This document shows positions 49,648-59,264 of a stretch of DNA of 64,000 bases, in pieces; positions within the stretch are counted from its first letter, which is position 1, and the number at the start of each line of letters is the position of its first letter. The notes under the pieces were generated by a model. The model made no database searches, had not been told where the DNA came from, and was given only the letters and a program-made list of their open reading frames with translations. The DNA lies in NCBI GenBank assembly GCA_002841335.1, contig PHEY01000002.1, positions 62,001 through 126,000 on the forward strand, given 5' to 3'. The stretch comes from Actinobacteria bacterium HGW-Actinobacteria-2 (lineage in GTDB: Bacteria; Actinomycetota; Actinomycetes; Propionibacteriales; Propionibacteriaceae). The position numbers were made by a program, and so were the translations under genes.

Positions 49648-50567
49648 TGCTGGCCCTCCGGTTCGGCGGCATCGACGTTCGCCCAGCCCATCACCACACC
49701 GATGTCGAGGCGGGCCGAGCCATTGCCGAGGACGAGCTCGTCCACCACGCCGGTGTGGGCACCGGTGAAGGTGACCCGACCCAGCTGCGCTTCGGCATGC
49801 ACGGTGACGTTCGACTCGCGTCCGAGTTCGACATTGAGTTGGCCGGACTCGACGCGCACCCGGGAACGTCCGCTGGCGATGGTGCCGACCACCGTCGCCG
49901 ATCCGGCCTGCACCAGCGCGTCGTTGACCTCGGTGACCCCACGCAGCTCAGCACCGCCGGCGGTGACGCGCACCTTGCCCAGGTAGGGCACGTCGGTGCA
50001 GACCAGGTGGCCGGCGGTGACCTCGACATCGAGGGCGATCGCCGGGTTCACCCGCAGCACCAGCTCCTTGCCCAGCCCGAGGGCGCGAATGTCGTCGAAG
50101 TTGCGCGGCGGCCGCAGGATCGAGAAGCCGTCGAAGCTCGGGCCGAACTCGCCGTCGCTGGACACTTCCAGCACCGAGCCGTTGCGCCGCAGGACGTGCG
50201 GACCTTCGGCCGAGGCGGTGGCCACCGACGGGTCGCCGGTGATCCGCACTCGACGTCCGACGGCGCGCACGGCGATGCGATCAACGCCCTTGGTGCCACC
50301 GGCGCGCTTGCGTCCGGACGGGGCGGGGTTCTCGAACACGTCGCGGGCATGCGGGGAGTACTGCCGGCGGTCGCCGTCCTCGTCGGCCTCGGCAGCGAGT
50401 TCCTCATTGGTCGGCTCCACCGGGGTGGGCTCGGACGCGGTGGGCTCGGACGGGGTCGCCTCGCTCGATGCCGTCTTCAGCGCATCCATACGCCGCGCGG
50501 CCTCGGCAGCGTCGATACGTCCGGCCGCGAGATCTTCCAGGATCGGTCCCAAGTCAGGGTTGCTCAT
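49644..50567 (-). CDS. Adhesin-like (DUF4097-type) protein with short N-terminal SHOCT-like helix
   Basis: MSNPDLGPILEDLAAGRIDAAEAARRMDAL; beta-repeat C-term (DVEVTAGHLVCTDVPYLGKVRVTAGGAELRGV...); overlaps DUF2089 start. Confidence 0.7.
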   Translation of the reverse strand: MSNPDLGPILEDLAAGRIDAAEAARRMDALKTASSEATPSEPTASEPTPVEPTNEELAAEADEDGDRRQYSPHARDVFENPAPSGRKRAGGTKGVDRIAVRAVGRRVRITGDPSVATASAEGPHVLRRNGSVLEVSSDGEFGPSFDGFSILRPPRNFDDIRALGLGKELVLRVNPAIALDVEVTAGHLVCTDVPYLGKVRVTAGGAELRGVTEVNDALVQAGSATVVGTIASGRSRVRVESGQLNVELGRESNVTVHAEAQLGRVTFTGAHTGVVDELVLGNGSARLDIGVVMGWANVDAAEPEGQQ

Positions 50568-50594
50568 ACCTCAATGGTATGCCGTCCTTTCAAC

Positions 50595-51767
50595 TTACGC
50601 AGTATCAGCTTTCACTTCTGGTAAGTCCGCCCGCAGTGGCTCGGGGAATCCGTCCGGGTTCAGACCACGGATGAAGGCCGCCGAGAAGGCCAGCACCGGG
50701 ATCACCAGCAGCGCGCCGACGATGCCGGCGATGGTGGCGCCGATCGCCAGCCCGATCAGCACGGCCAACGGGTGCAGCTGCACGGCCCGCCCCAACAGGA
50801 TCGGCTGGAGGAAATGCCCTTCGGCCTGCATCACCGCGATGGTCACCGCCAGCATGATCAGCGCGCTCACCGGGCCGTGGGTGACTAACGCCAGGGCACA
50901 GGCCACCGTGCCGGCCAGCACCGCCCCGACCACCGGGACGAACGCGGTCACGAAGGTAAGGGCGAACAGCGCCCAGGCCATCGGCAGCTGCAACGCCAGC
51001 GCACCAATCAAGATGCCAATCGCGTCCACCAGAGCCACCAGCACCTGAGCCCGCATGTAGGCGACCAGCGACTCCCACCCGCGCCCGACCGCCCGATCGG
51101 TGGCGACCTGGTAATGGCGGGGCACCAGCTTCAGCACCGAACCCCACAGCTGCTCGCCGCCGGCAAGGAAGAAGAAGGTGGCGATCAGCGCGATCGCCAG
51201 CCCGGCGAAGAAGTGACCGACCCCGACGCCGGCCTTGGCGGCGGCTGAGGCGAGTTCGGCCTTGGAGTTGGCGACCCAATCGCTGAGCTGGGTCAGGTAG
51301 CCACTCAGCTGGGCCTGATCGATCTGCAACGGCCCGGAGGCCAGCCAGGTGAGGAAAGTCGCGATCCCGGCCTCGGCCTGCACCCACAGCTGCGGCCATT
51401 CCTTGACCACCTGGGTGCCGATGGCGACGAAGACGCCGGCCACGACCAGCGCCATCACCAGCAGGGACGCGATCGAGGCCAGCACCCCCGGCCACTTCCA
51501 GGCGCGGAGGCGTCCGTTGAGCGGAGCGAGCAGCGCAGTCAGGAGGACGGCCACCGCCAGCGGCACACTGACCGCGGAGAAGTAGGTGAGCGCCCACCAC
51601 AGCAGGGCGGCCACCCCGGCGACCACCAGCACCCGCCAGCTCCAACTGGCAGCGGTGACCAGTCCGACGGGGATGCGCGGGGTGTCCGGAGTATCTGCGG
51701 CGGCTTCCGCCAGGGGCACGGTGTCGTCGGCGCGGGTCTTGCCCGCCGGGGTTTTCGCGATCGCCAT
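50595..51767 (-). CDS. AI-2E family transporter (permease)
   Basis: Multiple TM helices; ALTFVTAFVPVVGAVLAGTVACALALVTHGP, QAEGHFLQPILLGRAVQLHPLAVLIGLAIGATIAGIVGALLVIPVLA. Confidence 0.9.
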   Translation of the reverse strand: MAIAKTPAGKTRADDTVPLAEAAADTPDTPRIPVGLVTAASWSWRVLVVAGVAALLWWALTYFSAVSVPLAVAVLLTALLAPLNGRLRAWKWPGVLASIASLLVMALVVAGVFVAIGTQVVKEWPQLWVQAEAGIATFLTWLASGPLQIDQAQLSGYLTQLSDWVANSKAELASAAAKAGVGVGHFFAGLAIALIATFFFLAGGEQLWGSVLKLVPRHYQVATDRAVGRGWESLVAYMRAQVLVALVDAIGILIGALALQLPMAWALFALTFVTAFVPVVGAVLAGTVACALALVTHGPVSALIMLAVTIAVMQAEGHFLQPILLGRAVQLHPLAVLIGLAIGATIAGIVGALLVIPVLAFSAAFIRGLNPDGFPEPLRADLPEVKADTA

Positions 51768-51845
51768 GCCGTGAACTGTAGTCAGCCCGGCCGGCCCATA
51801 CCCTCAGGGATGCCCCTCAGCCCACCCCCGCCCTAGGCTGACGCC

Positions 51846-52520
51846 ATGCGCCATCCGCTCAACGACTTGCTCGCGCCCGATTGGGCTGAGGCCCTGCAAC
51901 CGGTTGCCGAACAGATCTCGTCCATGGGGGACTTCCTTCGCGATGAGTTGGCTGCGGGCCGCCAGTACCTCCCGGCCGGCGACAAGGTGCTGCGGGCGTT
52001 CACCCGGCCACTGGCCGACGTCCGGGTGCTGATCGTCGGCCAGGACCCTTATCCCACCCCCGGGCATCCCGTGGGCCTGTCGTTCTCGGTCGCGCCGGAC
52101 GTCCGTCCGCTGCCGCGCAGCCTGAACAACATCTACGCCGAACTCGAGTCCGATCTGGGTATTGCGCCGGCCGCTCACGGCGACTTGAGTGCCTGGTTCG
52201 AGCAGGGCGTGCTGTTGCTCAACCGGGTGCTGACGGTGCGTCCGGGCGCGCCGGGATCGCACCGTGGCAAGGGGTGGGAGCAGGTCACCGAGTGCGCGAT
52301 CGATGCTCTGGTGGCCCGCGGTGGACCACTGGTGGCGATCCTGTGGGGCAAGGACGCCCAGTCCCTGGCCCCTCGCCTAGACGGCATCGCCCAGATCGCC
52401 TCTCCACACCCTTCACCGATGTCGGCCCGCTACGGCTTCTTCGGTTCGCGTCCGTTCAGTCGGGCGAATGCCGCCCTGGTCGAACAGGGCGCCACCCCGA
52501 TCGACTGGCGCTTGTCCTAG
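51846..52520 (+). CDS. ung: Uracil-DNA glycosylase
   Basis: [82 protein letters not shown]. Confidence 0.95.
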   Translation: MRHPLNDLLAPDWAEALQPVAEQISSMGDFLRDELAAGRQYLPAGDKVLRAFTRPLADVRVLIVGQDPYPTPGHPVGLSFSVAPDVRPLPRSLNNIYAELESDLGIAPAAHGDLSAWFEQGVLLLNRVLTVRPGAPGSHRGKGWEQVTECAIDALVARGGPLVAILWGKDAQSLAPRLDGIAQIASPHPSPMSARYGFFGSRPFSRANAALVEQGATPIDWRLS

Positions 52521-52671
52521 GCCCCCCTACTCTCCCCGGTTCACCGTTCCGCCCAACCCTGCAACGATTCGCCCTCGCACCGCGAGATCACCGGCGTGTC
52601 CCGCCTCGGACGAGCGTTGCCAGTGCATCTGATTGCAGGAATGCCACGCGCAGCCATGGTGTTGAGCAGAC

Positions 52672-53304
52672 GTGTTCGGATTCTCCAAGTCAACGATGAT
52701 CAGCCCCGCCGATGCACTGCCCGGTCGAGACCGTCCGGTGCTCACCCCTGGCACCACCTTCCACGACATCCTCGGCACCCGGATCGACGCGGTCCCCGAG
52801 GGCGCCGAGGTGGCCTACTTCGCCCTGGGCTGCTTCTGGGGTGCGGAGAAGCTGTTTTGGCAGCTGCCCGGCGTGATCACCACCGCGGTCGGCTACACCG
52901 GCGGCTACACGCCCAACCCCACCTATGAAGAGGTGTGCACCGGACGTACCGGCCACACCGAGACCGTGATGGTGGTCTTCGACCCGACCCAGATCACCTA
53001 TGCGCAGCTGCTGGCCACCTTCTGGGAGAACCACGATCCGACCCAGGGAATGCGCCAAGGCAACGACCACGGCACCCAGTACCGCTCGGCGATCTTCGTG
53101 ACTTCTCCGGCGCAGCACCGCGTGGCCGAGGCCAGCAAGCTGGACTTCGCCGAGCGCCTCCAGGGTGCCGGCTACGGCGACATCACCACCGAGATCGAGC
53201 CGGCCGGAACGTTCTTCGCCGCCGAGCGCTACCACCAGCAGTACCTGGACAAGAACCCCAACGGCTATTGCCCCATTCACGCCACCGGCGTGAAGTGCGG
53301 CTGA
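52672..53304 (+). CDS. msrA: Peptide-methionine (S)-S-oxide reductase MsrA
   Basis: [71 protein letters not shown]. Confidence 0.95.
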   Translation: MFGFSKSTMISPADALPGRDRPVLTPGTTFHDILGTRIDAVPEGAEVAYFALGCFWGAEKLFWQLPGVITTAVGYTGGYTPNPTYEEVCTGRTGHTETVMVVFDPTQITYAQLLATFWENHDPTQGMRQGNDHGTQYRSAIFVTSPAQHRVAEASKLDFAERLQGAGYGDITTEIEPAGTFFAAERYHQQYLDKNPNGYCPIHATGVKCG

Positions 53305-53334
53305 GCCACGCCACCGGCGTGAAGTGCGGCTGAG
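53278..53334 (+). repeat. 28-bp tandem direct duplication covering the msrA 3' end
   Basis: CACGCCACCGGCGTGAAGTGCGGCTGAG at 53278-53305 and 53307-53334 (period 29). Confidence 0.95.
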
Positions 53335-53591
53335 GACGGACGTTCCTCAGGCCTAGGAGACGCTCACCGGGTGCCGGCGACCAGGTCGGGTAGTGACGGA
53401 TCAGTCGGGGTGGCCTTTCGAGATGGATTGTCTCGGTCCTCGGACCGCGGCCACCGCCGGACGAGGGGACTTGAGGAGATCGCCAACCTGAAGCCGCCCC
53501 CGAGCTAATCCGGCCCGGAACGCCGCTGCGGTTGACCGGCGCGAACCCTGCCCGGTAGACCTGGGACGGCAAGCGAGACCAGGGAGTGTCA

Positions 53592-54620
53592 ATGGCGGGG
53601 ATTCCGTCCAGTTCACGGCCGACGATGGCTGATGTCGGCCGTACGGCCGGGGTATCGCCGACCACGGTGTCGCTGATCCTGAACAACCGGGACGCCAAGA
53701 TCAGCGCGGCCACCCGCAAGCGCGTCCTGGCCGCCATCGAGGAGCTCGACTACCGCCCCAACCGGGCCGCCCAAGGCCTGCGCCTAGGCAAGACCAGCAC
53801 GATCGGCTTCCTCACCGACGAAATCGCCATCCAGCCGTTCTCCGGACCGATGATCGCCGGCATTCACGACCTCATCTGGGAGCAGCGCTCGCTGCTGTTG
53901 ATGGTCAACACCACCCGCAACCAGTCCCGCCTGACCGCCGCGGTCGAGGATCTCCTCGACCGCCAGGTGGACGCGCTGATCTTCGCCGCGATGGGCACCC
54001 GGTTGGTGGAGTTCCCGCCGATTCCGGCGAACGTGCCGGCGCTGCTGGTGAACGCCTACACCGCCGATGACAGCATCCCGGCGATCCTTCCCGACGAGTT
54101 GGCCGGTGGGCGCGCTGCGATTGAGCACGTGCTGTCGCTGGGCCATCGCCGGATCGCCTTCCTGGCCGGACGCGAGCCCGCCTGGGCCACCCGCGCCCGG
54201 GTGAAGGGCTATCTGGAGGGCCTGCAGGCGGCCGGCCTGGACCCGGCCAAGAACCCGATCTACTTCGGCAACTACCGCATCGACTCCGGCTACGAGCTCA
54301 CCATGCAGGCCATGCAGAAGCGCCACCGTCCGACCGCCCTGCTGCTGGGTAACGATCAGATGGCCGCCGGTGCCTACCTGGCGTTGGCGCGGATGGGACT
54401 GCAGATTCCCGATGACGTCTCGGTGGTCGGCTACGACGACGAGCCGCTGGCCGCCGACCTCGCGCCGGCCCTGACCACGGTACGCATCCCCTTCTACGAA
54501 ATGGGACGCCTGGCCGCCCAGCACACGCTGGACCAGACGATCGACCAACTCCCCCGGCGTAGCTACGAGGCGTGCACCATCGTGCATCGCTCCAGCACCA
54601 ACCCGCCGCGCGACGAGTAG
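53592..54620 (+). CDS. LacI-family transcriptional regulator
   Basis: PTMADVGRTAGVSPTTVSLILNNRDAKISAATRKRVLAAIEELDYRPNRAAQGLRLGKTSTIGFL. Confidence 0.94.
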   Translation: MAGIPSSSRPTMADVGRTAGVSPTTVSLILNNRDAKISAATRKRVLAAIEELDYRPNRAAQGLRLGKTSTIGFLTDEIAIQPFSGPMIAGIHDLIWEQRSLLLMVNTTRNQSRLTAAVEDLLDRQVDALIFAAMGTRLVEFPPIPANVPALLVNAYTADDSIPAILPDELAGGRAAIEHVLSLGHRRIAFLAGREPAWATRARVKGYLEGLQAAGLDPAKNPIYFGNYRIDSGYELTMQAMQKRHRPTALLLGNDQMAAGAYLALARMGLQIPDDVSVVGYDDEPLAADLAPALTTVRIPFYEMGRLAAQHTLDQTIDQLPRRSYEACTIVHRSSTNPPRDE

Positions 54621-54644
54621 GCATCGCGGGCACGAAACAGAAAG

Positions 54645-54705
54645 CAGACGGCCTCCGCCGGTTGGCCCGCGCGATCAGCGCGGACGACCTGACGGAGGCC
54701 GTCTG
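54645..54705. terminator. Bidirectional nested hairpin between convergent genes
   Basis: 13-bp CAGACGGCCTCCG / CGGAGGCCGTCTG enclosing a second hairpin CCGCGC-GATCA-GCGCGG. Confidence 0.75.
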
Positions 54706-54741
54706 TTCGTCATTCACCACCCACGCGGGGTGGGGAGTCGA

Positions 54742-55158
54742 TCACTCCGCCGCAGCGGCGAGATGCTCCAGGGCCCGCTCCCAGCGGTGGCTGATGGCAG
54801 CCACATCGAAGTAGCTGGGGATCCCGGTGTGAGAGACCTCCACGCGGGTGCCGTCGGCTTCGGCGATCAGATCGATCTCGACGATCGTCTTGGGCGCTTC
54901 TTCGGCGGCGTGCCAGCTGAACCGGATCTGCTCCAGCGGGTGGTAGGAACGGACGACCCCATAGGTTCCGTCCGCAGCGTGCCAGCTATCACCCTTGTCG
55001 CCCAGTTCACCGCCGGCACCGAGGAGTGCCTCGGCCCCTTCGCGAGTGGACATGAGTTTCCAGACATCCTTGACTGATTTGGACACCGACCGGCTGACTT
55101 TCACGGTGGTGTCCACGGGGTTCACGAGCGTGTCACCCTGAGCCTGTTCGATCATCAC
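54742..55158 (-). CDS. SRPBCC (START/Bet v1-like) domain protein
   Basis: TVKVSRSVSKSVKDVWKLMSTREGAEALLGAGGELG...TIVEIDLIAEADGTRVEVSHTGIPSYFDVAAISHRWERALEHLAAAAE. Confidence 0.82.
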   Translation of the reverse strand: MMIEQAQGDTLVNPVDTTVKVSRSVSKSVKDVWKLMSTREGAEALLGAGGELGDKGDSWHAADGTYGVVRSYHPLEQIRFSWHAAEEAPKTIVEIDLIAEADGTRVEVSHTGIPSYFDVAAISHRWERALEHLAAAAE

Positions 55159-55333
55159 ATACCTCGATCCACTCGGCGATTCGATCCGCCCAACGCTGGG
55201 CTGGATACCGCCACACTACTCAGGTTCGCCGTCGATGGAAGTGGTTCCACGAACCTTTCCAACTCCTGCCCAATACGGCTCTGACTGCGTGTCGCTCCCC
55301 AGCCTCAGTACGTCGACCCGATAGAAATATTGC

Positions 55334-55364
55334 AGGCCGGACCAGGTATGAGTTGGTCCGGCTT
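55334..55364 (+). terminator. Hairpin copy 1
   Basis: AGGCCGGACCA-ggtatgagt-TGGTCCGGCTT (one G-U pair), tail TTCACGTTCCTT. Confidence 0.7.
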
Positions 55365-55507
55365 TCACGTTCCTTGAGGCCGCCCGAACCTGTGACAACT
55401 GTGACGAGAGTGACAACAGGAGACCGGTGTGACAGGCCCGGAAAATTTGACCGAACAATCTTGGACGAACCCCTTGCGCACCCCCGTCCCGAGGCGTAGA
55501 ACTTAGC

Positions 55508-55703
55508 TACGCGATCGCGGTGAGGGGCCTGAAAGGGAACCGCAGCCAAGGTCACGGACGGACAGCAGACGAGTTCCAAGAGCTGGTGGAGCAATCCATC
55601 GGCGCCCTCGAGACGGAGGGCGGAGCGACGAGGCTGACGGGTTCGAGAGCGTCTCGTTCGGACAAATCGAAGGCCGGACCAACTCATACTTGGTCCGGCC
55701 TTC
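55508..55703 (+). ncRNA. Candidate structured non-coding RNA bounded by promoter and terminator
   Basis: TTGCGC (55474-55479) - 17 nt - TAGAAC (55497-55502) promoter-like pair; ends at a 14-bp perfect terminator stem; no convincing CDS. Confidence 0.35.
55669..55703 (+). terminator. Hairpin copy 2 (14-bp perfect stem)
   Basis: GAAGGCCGGACCAA-ctcatac-TTGGTCCGGCCTTC, tail ACCTTTG. Confidence 0.75.
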
Positions 55704-55788
55704 ACCTTTGCCCGCACAAGTTTAGATTCTCCGCGAACCTCACACTCCAAGGTTCAGTCCTCGAGCTGACAAGACGATCGGCCCCGAC

Positions 55789-56370
55789 CTACCAGTCCCA
55801 CCGGCCCGGGACGATCCGCGGGCTGCGCCGGTACGCCGACACCGTCGGATCATCGGCGATCCAGAACCGCCAGGGACGCGAGTAGGCGACGCTCACCCCC
55901 ACTCGCGGTCCGCTGCTGATCACGGCTGGCTCCCGGCCGGGAGTCAGCGTCCAGCCGTCGCCCCAGCGGCGACCGGAGTCGGTCAAGGTCCAGCCCAGCG
56001 CCTGCCCGAGGTTGCCCGGGCCGCGGGCCAGGGCACTATCAGCCACCGTGCCGCGCCGTGCTCGCGCCTCGTCCAGCCCGGCCACCACGCGCCCGGCTCG
56101 AAACAGCACCGCCGAGCCGTGGCCGGACGTCCCGCAGGTCACGTTCGCGCAGACGTGGATGCCGTAGGAGCGGTAGAGGTAGAGCGTGCCGGGCTCGGCG
56201 AACAGGTCCCGAGTGTGCGGACGCGGCCCGCCCCAGGCGTGCGCGGCCCGGTCATCACTGCCGGCGTAGGCCTCCACCTCGGTGAGCATCACGCTCACCT
56301 CGCCATTGCTGAGCACGGCGCCCAACAGCAGCGGTGCGAGCGCGGGCGCGGGCAGGCTGAGGTCGATCAC
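55789..56370 (-). CDS. DNA-3-methyladenine glycosylase (AAG/MPG type)
   Basis: VMLTEVEAYAGSDDRAAHAWGGPRPHTRDLFAEPGTLYLYRSYGIHVCANVTCG...LARGPGNLGQALG. Confidence 0.93.
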   Translation of the reverse strand: MIDLSLPAPALAPLLLGAVLSNGEVSVMLTEVEAYAGSDDRAAHAWGGPRPHTRDLFAEPGTLYLYRSYGIHVCANVTCGTSGHGSAVLFRAGRVVAGLDEARARRGTVADSALARGPGNLGQALGWTLTDSGRRWGDGWTLTPGREPAVISSGPRVGVSVAYSRPWRFWIADDPTVSAYRRSPRIVPGRWDW

Positions 56371-56417
56371 CTGACCAGTGTGCCCGCCGGCTTCGACGGA
56401 GGCGCTACCGTTGAGGC

Positions 56418-57329
56418 GTGATCAACCGCCGGCGCACCCTCACCGCCGTGTGCGGTGCATTGGTTGCTGCGCTGGTCGGCTGCACTCCCGTGACCCCGGC
56501 GCCCACCGCGGCACCGACTCCAGCCCCCGACTTCACCCAACCCGGCGTGGCCACGGCCATGGTCCACCAACTACTGACCCAGGCCGGCAGCACCAAGGTG
56601 CTGATGCTGCGCATCGACGCCGACAACGTCCAGGTCAGCGTCTTGGCCGACGACAAGCCGGTCACCTGGGCCTACCGCGACGGCCAGGCGGGCAAGGTCA
56701 ACAGCGACCTGCAGTACGTCGACCAGGCCACCTTCGATGTCGACCGGTTCAACCTGTCCGACGTCGGGGCGCTCTTCCGGGCAGCCGCCGGCCAGTGTGG
56801 GTCGGCGTCGCGCCAGTCGCTGACCATCGTGGACTCCTCCGGCGGTGAGGTGGCCATGTCGGTGTCCACCGAGCCGGAGTCGCGCACCGTCTTCTTCAAC
56901 CCGGACGGCACCCTCACCCCCCTGCTCAACTTCGACACCTACTCCGGGGTGAGCGCCGGGGTCCGCGACGCGCTCGGTGATCGCGCCATGGTCTACTCCG
57001 TGTCGGTGATCAGCGACCAGGGCGTCACCGCCGAGTTTCCGGCCAGTGGCTCCACCAACGGCATCGTCCGGCGGACCCGTGGCGCGAAGGTGCCGGTGAT
57101 CACCACCACCCGTTCCGGCGGCGACCTGCGGCCTTTCGCGGCGACCCGGGTCAGCGCGGCGGCCATCTGGAAGGTGGTCACCCAGACGCGCGGCCAGGCC
57201 GATATCGCCGAAGGGTCGAAGTGGAGTGTGACCATCGACAACCGGGAGAAGCTCACCGCACCGCGGATGTACTTCTCGTTCGGCTTCACCGTCGTGGTCG
57301 CCGACATCGACGGCACGATCATCCGCTGA
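56418..57329 (+). CDS. Secreted lipoprotein of unknown function
   Basis: MINRRRTLTAVCGALVAALVGCTPVTPAPTAAPTPAP lipobox and Pro-rich linker. Confidence 0.75.
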   Translation: MINRRRTLTAVCGALVAALVGCTPVTPAPTAAPTPAPDFTQPGVATAMVHQLLTQAGSTKVLMLRIDADNVQVSVLADDKPVTWAYRDGQAGKVNSDLQYVDQATFDVDRFNLSDVGALFRAAAGQCGSASRQSLTIVDSSGGEVAMSVSTEPESRTVFFNPDGTLTPLLNFDTYSGVSAGVRDALGDRAMVYSVSVISDQGVTAEFPASGSTNGIVRRTRGAKVPVITTTRSGGDLRPFAATRVSAAAIWKVVTQTRGQADIAEGSKWSVTIDNREKLTAPRMYFSFGFTVVVADIDGTIIR

Positions 57330-58356
57330 TCGCGGCCAGTTTCTCCTCCGGCCCGCTGATCAGCAGGTACTCCACATTTCGTTCGTGGCCGGCTTCGCCC
57401 ACCCGGCGTCCGTCCGGGGAGAACACGCCCAGCTGATTGCCGATGTAGCGACGGGTGTCATAGGCCAGAACCTTCACCGGATGGCCGCGAGCCGCGCACA
57501 TCTCCACCAGGTCGTCCAGTGGCACGTACCCCTCGTTGCTGAACGACACGATCACGACTTCGGCCCGCACTCGCTGAACCAGGTCAGCCAGGGCAGGCGG
57601 CATCTCGCGACGGGAGTTGAACGGGCTACGGGTTTCGGCACTGCGGGCGTCGATCCGCTTGCAGGCGACGCCGTAGTACTCCGGCTCATCCCAGCGGACG
57701 AGGGTTTCCCAGACGTGGTAGTTGGTGAAGTAGCGGTGCTGGTTGTACGGCGGATCGAGGTAGGCCAGGTCGACCGACTCGAGGTCGTCGATCACCTGCA
57801 GCGCGTCCCCGCGGATGGCTTGCCCGGTGCCGGGGGTGAGCACCGGCGCCACCAGACGCAGCGGACGCAGCGCCCGCGGCGCCCAGTCCTTGAGGAAGGC
57901 CATCTGGAGCCCCACGGTGGAATCGACCCGATCAGCGGCCTCCAGCAGCGCCGTGAGCAGGATCGGACGCAGCCGGTGATCGCCGTACAGGTCGTCGATG
58001 CCCTGCCGGATGGCGTCGATGCGCCGTCCGTTGTCGGGGTGGAAGTAGCGCGACTTCTCACAGAACACCTCGGTGACGTAGCCACTGCGATCGGGCAAGG
58101 CCTGCAGCCGGGCCAGGGCTTCACTCACCTCGTCGGGATCGACGTCGGCGGCGTCGGCGACCACGTAGCACTGCGCCAACACTTCGGAGTAGGCGGCGGT
58201 GTCGACACAGATGACCGAGCCATCACGCCGACAGAACTCCTGGGCCACCCGAGTGGTGCCCGTGAAAGCGTCCAGCGCGGTGCGGGCACCGACGGCGGTG
58301 AAAGCCTCGCCCAGCTGATCCACCAGGCGCCGCTTCGAACCGAGGTACTTGATCAC
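57319..58356 (-). CDS. DNA adenine methyltransferase (D12 class)
   Basis: MIKYLGSKRRLVDQL...ALDAFTGTTRVAQEFCRRDGSVICVD...SVDLAYLDPPYNQHRYFTNYHVWETLVRWDEPEYYGVACK (DPPY motif). Confidence 0.9.
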   Translation of the reverse strand: MIKYLGSKRRLVDQLGEAFTAVGARTALDAFTGTTRVAQEFCRRDGSVICVDTAAYSEVLAQCYVVADAADVDPDEVSEALARLQALPDRSGYVTEVFCEKSRYFHPDNGRRIDAIRQGIDDLYGDHRLRPILLTALLEAADRVDSTVGLQMAFLKDWAPRALRPLRLVAPVLTPGTGQAIRGDALQVIDDLESVDLAYLDPPYNQHRYFTNYHVWETLVRWDEPEYYGVACKRIDARSAETRSPFNSRREMPPALADLVQRVRAEVVIVSFSNEGYVPLDDLVEMCAARGHPVKVLAYDTRRYIGNQLGVFSPDGRRVGEAGHERNVEYLLISGPEEKLAAISG

Positions 58357-58505
58357 GACCGGTCACCCCGGCATCGTGTCAGTCGCCTCGTCGCGTGCAC
58401 CCGCACTCACCTCCGCGATGAGCATACGGCCCGACCCGCCTCAGGCCCGGCTGCCGACCGGCGAGGCCGGTTGGTTCGTACGGCGCACACCGTCATGATG
58501 GGTGG

Positions 58506-59207
58506 ATGAGGATCATCGGGGTGCGTGCAGCTGGTGGCTCCCCGGTGTTCAGTGCGATCCTCCCCCACGGTGAGGATCCACACCGACTGGCCTGGGAGCA
58601 CGGCTACCGGGTCCTGCGCCCCCTGTCGGCTTCGGGCACCTCTCCCGACCTGCAACTCACCGTTCAGGTGTCGGCTCACCATCGCGACCGGACGGTCCGG
58701 GAGCCGCATCGCCGCACCATGGACGCCGACCTGGACGCGGACGTCCTGGCCGGTCCGCCGGTACCGCGGCAGCGCGTTGCCGCGTACGGCATCGTGCTGT
58801 CCCCGTTCGGCCTGCTGGCCACCCAGTTCTCCGAAATGACCGCCGTTCCTGGGCTGTGGGGTCTGCCCGGCGGCGGCATCGATGCCGGAGAGAGTCCCAG
58901 CCAAGCGGTCGTGCGTGAGGTCAGCGAGGAGACCGGGCAGCAGCTGAGCATCTCGCAGTTGTTGGACGTCCATACCGATCACTGGATCGGTCGGGCACCC
59001 TCTGGCGTGGTGGAGGACTTCCATGCGGTCCGGATCGTCTACGCCGGACACTGCCCCACACCCTCGTCCGCCATCGTGCACGACATCGGCGGCACCACCG
59101 CGGCCGCGGAGTGGATCGGGCTGGACGAGTGGACGCATCGTCCCTGGTCGAGCTGGGCGCGACTGATGCTGGATCGCCATCTGCCCAGCCTGCTTGCGGC
59201 CCACTGA
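58506..59207 (+). CDS. NUDIX hydrolase with N-terminal extension
   Basis: GLWGLPGGGIDAGESPSQAVVREVSEETGQQL Nudix box. Confidence 0.92.
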   Translation: MRIIGVRAAGGSPVFSAILPHGEDPHRLAWEHGYRVLRPLSASGTSPDLQLTVQVSAHHRDRTVREPHRRTMDADLDADVLAGPPVPRQRVAAYGIVLSPFGLLATQFSEMTAVPGLWGLPGGGIDAGESPSQAVVREVSEETGQQLSISQLLDVHTDHWIGRAPSGVVEDFHAVRIVYAGHCPTPSSAIVHDIGGTTAAAEWIGLDEWTHRPWSSWARLMLDRHLPSLLAAH

Positions 59208-59219
59208 CCGCGGACGACA

Positions 59220-59255
59220 CGAAGGCCCCGCCCGCTGGCGCGGACGGAGCCTTCG
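59220..59255. terminator. Bidirectional terminator-like hairpin between convergent genes
   Basis: CGAAGGCCCCG (59220-59230) / CGGAGCCTTCG (59245-59255), one mismatch/wobble. Confidence 0.7.
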
Positions 59256-59264
59256 ATCACAGTC

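Noticed and set aside
53278-53334. Possible CRISPR-like repeat
   Set aside because: Only two copies, period 29 with 1-nt spacer, overlapping msrA; a tandem duplication.
53335-53591. Possible riboswitch/structured leader upstream of lacI
   Set aside because: Several small hairpins but no match to any riboswitch consensus I can recognise; not distinguishable from GC-rich background without covariance.
55520-55885. 121-aa + ORF over the candidate ncRNA
   Set aside because: Runs through the terminator hairpin and the 3' end of the AAG gene on the other strand; no recognisable domain.
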